A DNA stretch of 64,000 nucleotides from Metallyticus violacea (Eukaryota > Arthropoda > Insecta > Mantodea > Metallyticidae): NCBI GenBank assembly GCA_030762175.1, contig CM060831.1:140717501-140781500 (forward strand), written 5' to 3'. The notes under the pieces are model-generated. The model searched no databases. It saw nothing but the letters and a program-made list of their open reading frames with translations, and was not told the origin of the DNA. Both the position numbers and the translations under genes were made by a program. Positions 10,899-23,246 of this stretch are shown in pieces. The number at the start of each line of letters is the position of its first letter. The first letter of the stretch is position 1.

Positions 10899-11010
10899 AA
10901 TTTGGTTAGGCTCTTTGTGGTTAAACTGGTCGAATTTCTTTTTTTTTTCTTTTTTTTTTGGGGGGGGAGCATATTAAACCACGAACCACGGTAAAACAGC
11001 CCGGAAGATT

Positions 11011-11106
11011 TTTGATTCAAAACACAACTACATTTCTTGAACTTGCAAATCGCAATGAAATTAATAGTTAGCATTTATCTTCATAAAGTCAAAGAAATCT
11101 CTGGAA

Positions 11107-11139
<33 letters not shown>

Positions 11140-11438
11140 GCAGTTGTTCTAGCTAAATTTGAGCCCCTCAATGAAACACTTAGAACCTGAGTCACAGGAT
11201 TGCTCTATGTGTACAAAGCACAGGATAAAAATCCACAGTTTTTAAAAAAGCAATAATCATTTGTTTCAGCTGTAGAAGACGAGAACAAATAGTCATCTGT
11301 AAATTATTTTGAAGACTAATTTGTTTAATATATAGTTGTTTGAAAAGTTGTAATCTCATTTTTTATTTTCTAAACACAAATACTTGCAGTATCGAGATTA
11401 TAAAATGTAAATGTCCTTTACATACAGGCATACAATAC
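11011..11438. other. Spacer with CT repeat
   Basis: Holds a (CT)n run of about 28 bp at 11110-11137. Nothing else recognised. Confidence 0.6.
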
Positions 11439-12551
11439 CTTAGCACTAGAACGCCCGTACTTCAAGTATCCCTAAACAATTGACTGCTAAACAATTTTGC
11501 TGCTAATTTGCAAACCAGGTTCTCATCCAGTTTGGATTTAGCTTCCGGAGTGAGTTTGTATAGACTTGATGTCTGCTCACTATGACATATTTAAGTGCTC
11601 TTCTGACTCAGGCCGATGAAATTTCTTACTTACCAGATGTCTGTACTGATGTAGAGGGAACAATATGGCTCCTGGTCTGCGAACCAGGTTCGAATTCAGC
11701 TTGAACCGAGCTTCTGGTTACAGATATTTTTATGTTCATGGTTTTTGCTCACGTATCACGCATGTTTAGTGCTTTATGTTTCCAGGCCGCTTTGCCTATT
11801 CGTTTAATTTATTGGTAATTCAATGATTCATTCACGCATTTGTTGGTTCATTTTTTGTTCATCTTTTTTAGTTCTGGGTTTGCTCTACGCTATGTAATAA
11901 CAAATTATATGTACAAAAAAGACAAGGATGTACAAACACGGGTTATATCTGTACAGAGTGCTATTACATTGAAACATTCTCAGAGATATTGGCATGACAC
12001 GTTTAGCAGAGTTTTTGATTATACAAAAACCACATACAAAGTTTTACATGTCTTCGGTTTTGTTTTTATACATAACCAACCCTATTTGGCATGTCTTGCA
12101 TATAGCGGCCTTAGATGTTCTTTCGTCCCTATAATCAGCCATGAGTATGGTGACAGTAATCGATGAAAGCTACGTGAAAATGAAAAGCTAAGCGAAATTA
12201 TAGACACGGATACAAAAGCTGATAAACAATGACTCTTGCACTGCGCTATAATGAATATGAAACATGTTTGTTGTGCAGTGATGATTGTTGTCATTTACAA
12301 CTAAGCAATAAACCGAGTAAGAAACGTAAGGATGCGGTTAATTGACCGCCTCCAGGAACCGATGCTAAATTTGCCATTATTTTAAAAATTACGCCTGAAA
12401 TGAAAAAAAAAAAAAAATTGGTGTGCTAAACGTAATTGAAAGGGATTAAAAGTCACAAAACTATAAAAAAATTACTTCTAAAAACAGTGAAAATATGAGC
12501 GTTTGAAAGTATAAGTGGTTATTGACCGCTATTGGGCGTTCTAGTGCTAAG
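11439..12551. mobile_element. Non-autonomous DNA transposon, perfect 18-bp TIRs
   Basis: CTTAGCACTAGAACGCCC at 11439-11456 is repeated exactly in inverse orientation at 12534-12551. Subterminal DNA on both sides carries TTGACTGCT / TTGACCGC motifs. The termini resemble those of piggyBac-like elements of insects, but I see no clear TTAA duplication. An open frame at 11840-12166 (108 residues) has no recognisable transposase motif. I read the element as a non-autonomous derivative, possibly of the piggyBac superfamily. Confidence 0.65.
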
Positions 12552-13130
12552 TAAACAGCAGTAAAACATTAACCTAATGCTCTTAGAAACATTACGGTTT
12601 GTTTTTTGTAAATTTATGTATTAATGAATGCTGGATATAGGTATGAGAATACAGCCAATACTATGCTTTCTTTAATCGTTTAAATAACTTCATTTCTATT
12701 CAACTATATATTAAAATGCATAGCGAATAGCAGCCTATGAGAAGAAAAAAAAGTACAAGACCCCATTTCTCATTCGCTACTCTGGTCACGGGCCCCCTGT
12801 CTCTCTTGAGTTAATTCAATAAACACAGACTTTTGGGTGCTCATTTTCGGTTTTTTTTTTTTTTTTTTTTTTTTTTTAACTGACGCCTCTGTCATCTTGT
12901 CATGTCACATGTTAGTAAAGGCTACGAACGAAAATATTTTGTCTTTTTATTTTCATTTACATAAAATCCACTTTTGTGCTTGCCTTTCTTTTTTTTCAAA
13001 GTGAACGTTATAGTTAACGCACAGTTGATTTGACGTTTGTTAGCATTTAAACATATGAATAATTTCAACAATGCAGTGTTTAATCTGATAATATTTCTCT
13101 ATATTTACACATTTTTTTCCATCCACAAAG
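12552..13130. other. AT-rich spacer with poly-T
   Basis: Contains a T run of about 28 at 12850-12878. No gene recognised. Confidence 0.6.
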
Positions 13131-13137
13131 CTATTGA

Positions 13138-13690
13138 TATATGCCGAGTTTTGTTGTGAAAAAACTCGGCATATACCATTTAAATCCAATAAGAAAAATT
13201 GTTATCAGAAGGGGACTAAAACCTTTGTGGGTTAAGTCCAAATTTACAAATCGCTCTCATCCGGCCGCAATTTTAAAAGTTTTAAAGGATAATCAATATG
13301 TACCATTGAAATAAAATAAGAAAAATAGTTTCTGAAAATCAGTGAAATTGGAGTTTTAGCAGGGGTGGTTACCCAAAATTTAAAATTCGCTCTAGAGCAT
13401 TAATATTTATTTCCCAACGAAACTCTGCATATACCATTTAAATAAAACAAGAAAAATAGTTTCTGAAAATCAGCGAAATCGGAGCATTTGAAAGGGGGGT
13501 TACCCAAAATTTAAAACTCGCTCTAGAGGCACCATAAACATCCTCACAACAAATTTCGCTATATACCATTTAAGCAAATAAGAATATTAGTTTTTGGAAA
13601 TTAGGGAAATTGGACTATATGCAGTAAAGATATACTTGAAAACCGAAATTTAAAAAGTGCTCCTGCGTTTGATTTTCTGTATATTGTTTT
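13138..13690. repeat. ~130-bp tandem repeat, four diverged units
   Basis: The marker ATACCATT (or GTACCATT) recurs at about 13173, 13300, 13431 and 13563. Each time it is followed by AATAAGAAAA/ACAAGAAAAATAG-type sequence. Then come a GAAATTGGAG block and an AAATTTAAAA-CTCGCTCTAGAG block. Spacing is 127, 131 and 132 bp. The array begins with a hairpin at 13139-13176 whose 14-bp arms are ATATGCCGAGTTTT and its complement. Confidence 0.75.
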
Positions 13691-14098
13691 AAAATAAAAC
13701 GAGAAATTAATTCAGCATATAAATTATATTTATAATGTTGCATGTGTTTTATATTTAAAAAAAGTATCGTCGTGAAGATAGCAGCTGTGAAATATCTATT
13801 TAATATGTGTGTGAGAATTATATTTGTATTTAAGAGCGCTCTGTAATAACCTTCAGAAGACGTTTGCGTTGTATGTTTTCAATACAATAACATTTAAGCT
13901 AAATTTCAAAGCCAGGGAAAATCGGTGTAACTTTCGATTGTTCTTTGCTGATTCTGTATGTTATTTGCTTAGTACATTGAAATTGTTTTTAAATAGTAAC
14001 ATTTTTTTTTGTTTTATTCAACATCTTCTTAAACACAGAATTAAACTTGAAACTGTTTGTTATTTTTTTCTACTTAAGTGAATGTGAAGATATCAATC
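13691..14098. other. AT-rich spacer
   Basis: The open frame at 13824-14081 is AT-driven and has no recognisable domain. Confidence 0.55.
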
Positions 14099-14108
14099 GG
14101 TAAGTTTA

Positions 14109-14392
14109 CCCCCACGGGTGGCCGAGGTCGTTAAGACGCGGACTTGTTAGCGGGAGGTCTGGGTTCTAATCCCGTCAGGATCATCCTCCCTGATTGAGGT
14201 TTTTTCCAAGTTTTCCTCAGTCCTCATAAATGGCCCCGGAAAATGCCGGGGAGGTACCTTAAACTTAGGCCTGGAACGTTTCCTACCTTAAAAAAAATCC
14301 TTTCCCAATTTATCATTTCATCTCATGTATCATCAGTGTCACCGCCTGTGGTGCCTCATTAGTAAAAACGGGCGTTAAACACCATTAAAAAT
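14109..14392 (+). mobile_element. SINE family B
   Basis: The tRNA-like head resembles a class II (Ser/Leu-type) tRNA: GGGTGGCCGAGGTCGTTAAG (A box), then GGTTCTAATCCCG (B box). The body contains CCCCGGAAAATGCCGGGG, a strong hairpin, and CACCGCCTGTGGTGC. The flanks carry GGTAAGTTTA at 14099-14108 and 14393-14402, a 10-bp target-site duplication. A second copy is on the minus strand at 34638-34905. Confidence 0.9.
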
Positions 14393-14402
14393 GGTAAGTT
14401 TA

Positions 14403-14571
14403 TAAATATGGTTACATTAAAAATGTTTAAATATATAGCTTTAGTGGTCATCTATTTTCTTTAATTAATACTACACCATTAACTTTTATGGCTTAATCTC
14501 AATAATAATACTTCTAAAAATGTAATTTCTCTTTTGTGAAACTTACAGATTGCAAGAGTTCTAATTTTGTT
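14403..14571. other. AT-rich spacer
   Basis: No recognisable feature. Confidence 0.5.
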
Positions 14572-14812
14572 CTCCTAATACCGCACGTGAAACGACCGAT
14601 AAATTTTGCTCATAGATCTTTCTTTCAGTTTTGAGGGGGTTTTTTTCCGTGCCGTAAATGTACGACACGAGATTCACGGCTTTACTTCTCTTCCGAAGAA
14701 AGCCATACTTAGGATTTTTATGCCCAAAAAATCCATCGATCCTGGCCTGGTTTGAACCCACGACCTTGGGTTTAGAAGGCAATTATGGTTACCACCACAC
14801 CACCAGGGTAGA
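14572..14812 (-). mobile_element. SINE family A
   Basis: Minus-strand copy. The head at the right end reads as the inverse of CCTGGTGGTGTGGTGGTAACC. The B box is degraded (GGTTCAAACC). The 3' body is shortened compared with the copy at 3953-4261, and the A tail is missing. Confidence 0.85.
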
Positions 14813-17800
14813 CAGGAAATAGGATGGGTCGGGATATGCTTCAAGCTGGTGTGAAAGTGTCAATTGAAGGGGACGAGGAAACCCATTGACGGGTGTCATC
14901 CACAAATATGAGATACTGTAATAATGCATTTGTCTTGAATGTAAATGTAAAATATTGCATGCTAAATATTATTCCATTGATTCTTATAATTTCATTCTTG
15001 AAGATAATTATACCTAATTACATAAGAGAGATAAATGTAAATTTAAAGATATAGTACCGGTGTTGTTTTATTAGTATTTTTAAAATTGGAAGCCTATGGC
15101 ATCGTTCCCCCGGAGGAAAGCGGCAGGATTCCTCATTGATAAAGGTAGTTTCGTCTGCATTCAATGTATATTAATATGTGGGTAAATGGGCAATTCACTA
15201 GAAAAACTTAAAGGTCCTATAGCCCTGAAGTATTTTTATGACTGAAGTAATATCAGTTCAGAATGATGTATAAAACAAAGCTCTAATTTTTTAAATGAAA
15301 TACTGCTTGAAACCGTGTCAAAGGCTTTGGTGAATTTATAAGTGTTGTAGAAGTGAACATTTTGCTTTCAAAGTTCACAATGACGGAATTTATTACACTT
15401 TCTATAGTTTTAATAGAGAAGAATTGTACCTAAATCCATACTTAGATATGTGTTAGTTTTAGTTAGTGTGTTACTTATAAAATGTTATACGAATCAGAGA
15501 ACTTGGCCCGCAGATCAACCCATAGCATAAATTTAAACACCGCACATTTCTGAAATACAGCAATGCCAATATTAACATTATAGTTGCTATTGTGAAATAT
15601 ATGAAGTATGAAATAAAGTATATTATCGCGCACGTTATTTAAAATATTATTTTCATTTTAAAATAATTGTAAAATTGCCTATTGTTGTATAACTAGAAAA
15701 TAATGTTTCCCTGTCCTTTTATGTCGTTTGCATTTCATAATAATATTCAGCAATAATAGGAACATTTCAAGATAAAATGGCTTATGTATTGTGCCCCAGA
15801 GAAACAAAAGACGTCTGAAAGCACAGTTGGTAATATGGTCAATGACCTTTAACCTGCAGTCAGCGTGTTGCTTGTTTCGCGTCAACTGCTTGTGCGATCT
15901 GGTTCCTGGAGTGAAATGTCAACTGCTGTGAGTAACTGCAACAATATTTATTGCTTATGTCATTGAGTATAATTTAAGACTTTTTTTCCTAGGTCCCAGA
16001 CTGGAAAACTTGATCTTAATACGGAATTATTTGTAGGACATGACAGTTCCCTTGCATTTTGGTTTGCGTTCTGTAGATTCTTATGTAGCCACAATGGCTA
16101 ATGAATGTCAGATATATCAGTTGTATTAATATAAAGTGCTAAATAAAACTAAATTAAGTTGTGTAAATCTTACACTTGTAGACAGGTAACTATAATCGTC
16201 AAGCAATTAATTAACAGAGTCATAGGCGAGTTTATATATGGAGTAGTTACGGAAACCTTTTTATTGCCAATAAATGTTGAGAGTATCTGTACATACATTA
16301 AATATTTTAATACTCTGGGGACAAACGTCTTAGTAACAGTTCCGAGTAGTTCATCTATTACACGGTAATAGTTTCGCCGCAATTCAGGTGCAATAAGACA
16401 ACGCATGATAAAAAGTGGTAAAATGAAGTTTAAACATGCCTGAAAAAAAATATCTCAATTTTGTAATAAGGAACAACACATTACCAACGCATTTTTATTG
16501 TTATATTTGTTGCTAGCATAGGAGTTTATTTTGATTGAATATTTTAATACATGTTTAAGATGTAATTAGACAAAGTTTATTACACGGCCCACCATTCAAT
16601 AAACAGTTAAAGGTAGCCATGAAAATAAGGGAGAATCATGGAGATTCCTAAAGACGTTTTAGATAAATATTTAGAAGCCATGGATAAATTAATCTGCATT
16701 AAATCGAAACAAAAATACGAACAAAAGTCTTTTCTGTTCATGGAAAAAAGTGTTTTTGTTTTAATATCACGTTTTAAATAAAAGTTGTCATAATCCGTAA
16801 CTGAGTATGACAAAATGAAGGAGATTAGAAAGGTGACAGTATTGTAAGGAGGAAGATATAATTTTTACCGCGAAATATATTTGTATATTTGCACACTATG
16901 TCCAAATGCATTTGTTTCCAAACTGAAAACAGTGCAGAAAATTAAACTTAACGATATAGCAGCTATTTTCCACACTGCATGTTTCTGATATTCATATGAG
17001 AAATCTAATATTGGAATTGTTCAGATTACAACAGGATAGTAGTTAACAATAATATAAAAATCGGAAAACAGAATAATAATTTCATACCACGTCAATTTTC
17101 GTTTAAATAATTAGGAAAAAAAAAAGAAATTTATGATTACCGTAATCTAATTAATAATAATAATAATCATTATTGTCAAAGGTTGCTGCTATAAACACAG
17201 TCAATTAGCTAATATACAGTCGTACAGAGATAAAATAATACGTAATTATTATATATTTAGGATAGGCATTTATATATACAATAAATGCAAGATAACTACA
17301 AACAGAGTAACAAATACAGTAAAAGAAGTGAAAAATAGTGCTGACATTTAGTAATTTTTACTAAATTATGGTGTGGGTAGGTCATATACAATTTTCAGAA
17401 TATACACACACAAGAAACAAAATTTGCAGAATGCTTTAACTGCCAGGCATAACATAATAAATGCAAGTATAATACTAAAACTGCTGCTATAGTTTAACTT
17501 AAGTTTGGATTATTATGTTTTACCATTTATAATCTTCATATTCTTTGATACTGTAAAATGACATGTCCTTTATTTTTCCACGCAGGTTTTAAAAATAAGA
17601 TAGGCACATTTTGAGGTAATTTATTAATGATTTTAAGCTTATATGTTAATAAAAATTCTGAGTTTTTCTAACTCTTAAGTATATTTCTGAGTCATTACTT
17701 TTTAATGTTGCTGTTATGTGGTCAAGTATTTCTATTGGGTGTATTTTTGTAGTAATCTTTTACTTATAATAAACAGGCAAGGATATAGTAACCTTTTATA

Positions 17801-19179
17801 CGATTCTCTCAAGAATCTGTATTTCACGTTTAATTAGGCGAATTGCCTTTTTGTCACTTAACAGCAGTATTGCCCCGTTTGATTTTCTCTATAGTAGTAT
17901 AGCATGGTTAATGTGACAGTGAAACAAGACATAATATACATTCAGCAGTGATCTCTCTCTTAAAATATATTTTAGTCTATTAGGTGCCTGCATCACTTTA
18001 GCCAATTTTGAACAAAGTTTATTGGTCTTTACTTCCCCGTTTAACTTGCTGTCTTGGTATAGGCATTTAAGCAGCCAGTGCAGCATTTAAGCTATCCTTC
18101 TCAAAGCTTTGCAATCCTAATTTTCAATAAAACGAAACAGAACAACGTTCAAATATTTGCATTAAATGTAAATTTAGAATCTACGTTTCTATCGGCCTTA
18201 ATTCAATTTTTGCGGTGAAAGTAACAAATTCAGCTTTTCGCAATATTTTCACGAACTTGTAATCTCACCAAATTAAGCGTAAATTTCGCCATAATTAGCT
18301 GCGAATTGCGGAAGAATAAGTCTAATATCGCATATAAAACAACCCCATTTTCCATGAAAAGAATTCCTTATACTGTTTTTCACGTCTTTGTTTTGATTTA
18401 AATTTCGCTCGACTTCTTAAGGATTATCCACAATATATAACACAGGGACAGCTTGTGCATATCTGTGCTGTTCTTGCTCATAAAATCCGGCTCAGAGTTG
18501 ACTGTAGTCCTTAGTGTGACCGTTTGATGACGCTTTATCACTGCAGCTAAATTATGATTGACAATAATCTGTAAATGTGAAAATTACAGATTCGTTTATT
18601 GAAACTTTAATCCTAATAAACATTTACTATTTCTGTTCAAAATATATATGAAATTACCGTATTTGATATTGATATAAAAGATAATGTAGAATAACACTAA
18701 ATTAATCTAGATAAATGTTCTTGTTTTAACTGATTTTCGGTTTTGATTGTTTATTGGTGGTTTCTGATTGAAGGTCAAGCAATTTGAACCATTACTATTA
18801 TTTTTTCTCCTAAATTCCTACTTTATGTTCAGCGGAAAAAGTAAAACAACTTTTTTGAATCATAACATTTCCGATATAAAAAAGTAAGGTTGAGGATATG
18901 ACAAACGTAGCCTAGTTTTATAATTACCGTAAATGGCAGATCGCTGAAAAGCGTATATTGTGTTTTCCATGCTTTACATCACCTTTACCATATCATAATC
19001 AGATAGAAAAAATAGAGATAAATAACGTAAAGAGTTATTAGTGATATTCTGCAAAATTACTATATAAAATAAGCAATTATTCAAGAGCAAATTTCACTGC
19101 ACAAATACCACCTCAATTTGTTAATTTTTCTGCATTCATTTTCTTGGCAGCCTATATAAACAGCTTAATGTAACCTGAA
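14813..19179. other. Long AT-rich stretch without recognised features
   Basis: About 4.4 kb of AT-rich DNA. Short open frames (for example 15679-15885, 16170-16406, 16607-16813 and 17889-18086) lack motifs and are consistent with chance. No repeat of it was matched elsewhere in the window. Confidence 0.6.
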
Positions 19180-19256
19180 GTAGTAGTAGTAGTAGTAATA
19201 ATAATAATAATAATAATAATAGAAGAAGAAGAAGAAGAAGAAGAAGAAGAAGAAGA
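19180..19256. repeat. Compound microsatellite AGT-AAT-AGA
   Basis: Consecutive runs of AGT, then AAT, then AGA trinucleotides. Confidence 0.9.
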
Positions 19257-19942
19257 CAGGATCGTGCTGTTTATTCATCAGTTTTAATTATTTTTCGGCG
19301 AAGTACTTTTTAATGCTAAGATTCCAGTAGTGAATTTAGAACTACAAGGTCATTTAATTAGAATTATTCATAGAATTCAATTCATCATCAGCATGTGTAT
19401 TAATGTCATCACTAGTTTTCGGATTTTTAGGTTTTTATAAACTCTGAGTTAGTTTTTTTTTTAACATGTTAAGATAGTTTTTAACACATTTAGGGTACAT
19501 TTTTTTACTTTCTCTTAGCAAAAGTGAAAAAAAGACATTAAAACAAATGCACGTTATTATAAATTTATCTTAATTCAATTTGACTGTATTTTCCATTGTT
19601 CTGAAGCACAAAACTACACGAACACTTAAAATTCCTAAGTTTTTATAATGTCGGGGCGCTGCATTTTTTAAGTTGTAAAGCACTAAACTTGTTTAAATTA
19701 TTTATAATGCAATTTTGCATTTATGGTAAAATTGGTATTGTTGCCGACACTGTCTAATCAACCCAGTTTTAGAAACCTTTCCTTTTGGCATCTTGTTAAT
19801 AAACTGGAAGTGTAATCTTCTTACTAATGCTTCTAAATAAGGGTTACATTCGACAATTTTCTTTCACAGAACGTGACGGACAGTAAAGACACAGAATACG
19901 TCCGTTCGATAGTAATTGGAGAAAAATAGCATTGAACGCATT
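19257..19942. other. AT-rich spacer
   Basis: No gene or repeat recognised. Confidence 0.55.
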
Positions 19943-20280
19943 TCTTAGGCTTTCAAGGCCGGTGTCATAATTAAAACAGTTAAAATCTTCAGGGATGTTT
20001 TTTCATGGCCCATGCTTTAAATTGCTACCTTAGCTTTCGACCCACTTCAGCGGTTGGCATCATCAGTGGACGATCAGCAACATTTGACTGTGGCGGAAGT
20101 GATAGCGATCGACCTTCAAAAATCAGACATAGACGGATTAATACTGTCGTCTTTTAGCAGTCAAGCGTTGCTCATCGTCCATTGAAGATGCCAACCGAAG
20201 TAGTTGGTGAAAGCTATGGTAGTAATTTAAACCATGAACCACAGCGAAACAGCCCGGGATTTTTAACTGTTTTAGGCATT
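19943..20280. mobile_element. Penelope-like terminal repeat, head-to-head hairpin
   Basis: The two halves are inverted copies of the Penelope terminal sequence also seen at 7641-7790. Both include TTTAAA followed by TGCTACC/TACTACC and the GGTTGGCATC block, joined through GACTG-rich sequence around 20090-20160. The left half carries the hammerhead-like boxes on the minus strand (CTGATGA then GAAA). The right half carries a mutated pair on the plus strand (GAAGATG then GAAA) with a clean CCAAC/GTTGG stem II. There is no coding part. Confidence 0.7.
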
Positions 20281-21552
20281 GAGGGTGATTTACAACAACG
20301 TATTATGAAATTAATTTCAATTTGCTTCCAAAAATAAGTTAATTTCGACAATGTTAACACAGCATGACAATATTGTAATATAAAATTAATGGAATGATAT
20401 ATGAAGTTCATGAAGATGAACATTGTTGGCTAATATTTTGAAAATAATTTTATCGTAAATATTATTAAATTTAATTTCAATAATTTAAAATTATTTATTT
20501 TTTAAAACTATAATTGTAGGTATTTTTAGGTTTCGGCGTCCTATTTAGCCCTTTTTAGGTTTCGTAAGAATCAACTATGCGACTGCCATAATAAAGAAAC
20601 GGATAATTATGTTAAAATGTCACAGTTAGCTACAAAGGAATAAAATAGTTTAAAACTCAAGAATCCGGGCCCTAGTCATCACCTTTGCAACTGAAATTGT
20701 ACAACTAGGAGAATATCGCAGGCTTTAATTCACAAACTTTAACATTAATAATAATTATTTCGTAATGCTTACATTCGGAATTATTATTGGACTTTCGCTG
20801 AAATGATAGTTTAATTATTTAAAAATAGCAAATAAATATTCTCGGTTAGCATGCAATTATGCCATCCTCTTAATCACCTAGAGACATCTAAAGAAGAATA
20901 CAAGTGGTAGAGTCAATTTCCTGACATGCGCACTTAGAATTCGATCCCGTGAAATACCCAAGCCATTCCTACTGTGGTTTAACTAAAAGGTATGAACGTC
21001 GCAAGAGTTTGTCTCCATGATTTTCCTTTATTCAAATATTTCAAGGCTACCTTATTGAACGTCCAAATTGGTGAACCGCGCGCCCATCTTCAACATATAT
21101 TACAAAATTAATATACTGTCGACACAGCGTAGAATAAAATATATTACAACACTACAAAGAAAGTGCCATTGTATACGATCTTCGGTTATCTCTCTTTCTT
21201 CTTTTGTAAGGGCAACCCTTACTTCTAAAAACTTGTGAGAGACTCGCATGAGCTAGAATATTTATTTAAATAATTTACATAGAATTTATTGCTAATTTGT
21301 TTGCATTAAACCCACTAGCGCGTCACTGTGTTCTGTCTACACATCTCATTCAGGTATCTTATTTTGTACTGTCTGCTCACTGTTTATTCTCTGTTCACAT
21401 AACATATATCCATGTTTTTAACTTTTCCACTCCGTTTCTATCCCTTTTATATTTTCTGGTATCACTGTAAAGCGTTACATTATTGTTTATTATTTTTTTA
21501 ATATCCCTTACTCCTTACCAAATAGTAAAATAGAACTAACTGCATATAAGAT
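20281..21552. other. AT-rich spacer
   Basis: About 1.3 kb without recognised genes or repeats. The frame at 20214-20423 overlaps the Penelope hairpin edge and is not supported. Confidence 0.6.
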
Positions 21553-21554
21553 AC

Positions 21555-22655
21555 AAGGGTAGATCCATACGTTTCCGGCCTAACCATTTTATAGCTATGA
21601 TAAATACAAAAACTTTTTTTTCACTTTTCAATATAGTTACCTTTTATTCCAATGCACTTCTCACATATTTGAATTAACGTTTCAAACCCCCCCCCCCCCG
21701 AAAACAGTCAGAAGCCTTGTCTGCAAAATGGGCATGAACAGCATCCATCACTTCTTCATCACACTTACATTTCCTTCCTCGAAGGTCCTTCGAGTTTTGA
21801 GAAATAGTCACTGGGAGTTAGATCTGGGCTGTAGAGTGGATGGTCGATTTCCTTGAAGTCACATTTCTTCTCAGCTTCCTCTGCAACAAGAACTGTGTGC
21901 ACAGATGCGCTGTTGTGAAAAGGGCGCACACCACCACTCAGCTTCCCTCGCCTTTTCTCTTTGATTGAAGCACGTAGTCTGTGCAGTAGGCCAGCATAGT
22001 ACTCCCCATTTACTGTGATGTTCCTCTCCTTGATGTCAATGAAGAGTATTCCTTCACAGTCCCAAAAGATTGTGGTCATGTTCTTCTTGGTTGACTGAAT
22101 GACCTTGGCCTTTGGAGGCGTTTACGCCACTCCATCGATCTTCTTTTGGACAAGGGATCATAGTAGAGAACCACAGTTTCATCTCCTGTAACAATGGTAT
22201 GCAGAACTTCTCTCTCCTTACCACGGCAGAGTTCCAAAAATGCCTGATAAAAGATGACTCGTTGCTGCTTTTGGACCGAGGAAAGAAGTATAGGCACTCA
22301 TCTTGCACTAACCTTATTCATGTTTAAATGTTCATGAATAATTCGAAGGACTGTAGTTTTAGAATGTCCGAAAAAGTTTGGACCATTCTTTTACGGTAGA
22401 ATATGAGGGAGATGCTCCCCATATACAATAGCTGTTTAATTTCGTTTGGAGTAAGTCCTTCTTTTGTGAACTTAATAACATATCGATGTTCCATTTTGAA
22501 CCTGTCACAATCTTGTACACACAGCTTTCTTTATGCAAGTATATCTGAACAACTGAACTCAGAGGAGCGGAAGTTATAGCTGCAATTATTTACTTAACAG
22601 ATAAGGTTGTGACACCATACAAGGGTTTTGTAAAGGCGATAATTATTATCGAAAG
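21555..22655 (-). mobile_element. Mariner copy 2, 5' TIR lost
   Basis: Same family as the copy at 8736-10012, on the opposite strand. The 3' terminus at 21555-21590 keeps GTAGATCCATACGTTTCCGG. The 5' untranslated part can be followed to about 22655, but the outer 5' terminal repeat is missing. The C10 run at 21690-21700 corresponds to a G10 run near 9850 in copy 1, so the homopolymer was probably present in the shared ancestor. Confidence 0.85.
21765..22495 (-). pseudogene. Mariner transposase, SETMAR-like, frameshifted
   Basis: Two overlapping minus-strand frames hold the protein. The first (22076-22297) has 'QQRVIFYQAFLELC' and 'TIVTGDETVVLYYDP', which contains the first catalytic Asp. The second (21765-22079) has 'TIFWDCEGILFIDI' with the second Asp and 'YSPDLTPSDYF' with the third. 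The usual HDNA motif is altered to HNSAS. The N-terminal part near 22495 is readable in a third frame. The frame changes and the incomplete 5' end make it inactive. Confidence 0.88.
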
Positions 22656-22770
22656 TATTGGAAAGAAAAATACTCGACGTTACAGCAATTACATGCAATC
22701 CCGAGTGACAGCGGAGAGAGCCGAAGATAGTGGCCCACAAATATACCTAGGTGGTAAGGCTTTCAAGCGC
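22656..22770. other. Short spacer
   Basis: Nothing recognised. Confidence 0.4.
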
Positions 22771-22774
22771 AACG

Positions 22775-22853
22775 GCATGATAGCTCAGAAGGTTAGAACG
22801 TCGAGCTATAGTTGTGAAGGTAGTGATTTCGAATCTGCATGTCCATATGTTTG
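22775..22853 (+). mobile_element. tRNA-like sequence, probable SINE head
   Basis: GCATGATAGCTCAGAAGGTT resembles the acceptor plus D-arm of a tRNA, with an A box. GATTTCGAATC is a B box. The ends GCATG and CATGT pair only partly and the anticodon arm is poor. A tRNA-derived repeat is more likely than a functional tRNA. Confidence 0.45.
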
Positions 22854-22855
22854 TT

Positions 22856-23012
22856 TGTTTTTTCTGCCAGAGTTAAAGGAAACTTTACCCGCCCCCATCA
22901 ATGTATAGTTTTCAAAAAGAAGGCGAGCGTAGGCCATTAGGCCGTAGCCAGCCGCAGGAAACCACTGGGTCCACCGGTTTCTAGGATTTACCCGAAGTTA
23001 TCGTTAAAGTTA

Positions 23013-23047
<35 letters not shown>

Positions 23048-23184
23048 TTCCGAATTTTAACAAAAGCAAATTTGCCACCATTACAATATTTTACCCACCC
23101 ATCTAATAGACACAATCATCTATCAATTTATATGTAAAAGCTAGGAAGGACAACACATAGGTTACATTATGATTAACAAAAAAA

Positions 23185-23246
<62 letters not shown>

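Larger units (their letters stand above)
7641..11010 (-). mobile_element. Penelope-like retroelement, interrupted by mariner
   Basis: On the minus strand, pieces of a Penelope-like element appear in the expected order: N-terminal region (10650-10898), reverse transcriptase (10102-10401 and about 8140-8720) and C-terminal region (7908-8138). Both outer ends carry the same terminal sequence, around CCGTGGTTCATGGTTTAATATG at 7694-7714 and its equivalent at 10970-10992. This agrees with the pseudo-LTR arrangement known for this class. A 1.28-kb mariner (8736-10012) splits the reverse transcriptase. Frameshifts and stops show the element is inactive. Confidence 0.85.

Noticed and set aside
10738..10977. 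A plus-strand frame of 79 residues
   Set aside because: It is the antisense of the Penelope N-terminal region, which has clear family motifs on the minus strand.
11640..11715. Repeated 'gcgaaccagg' motifs as a tRNA or SINE
   Set aside because: Two short matches only, with no A/B-box spacing.
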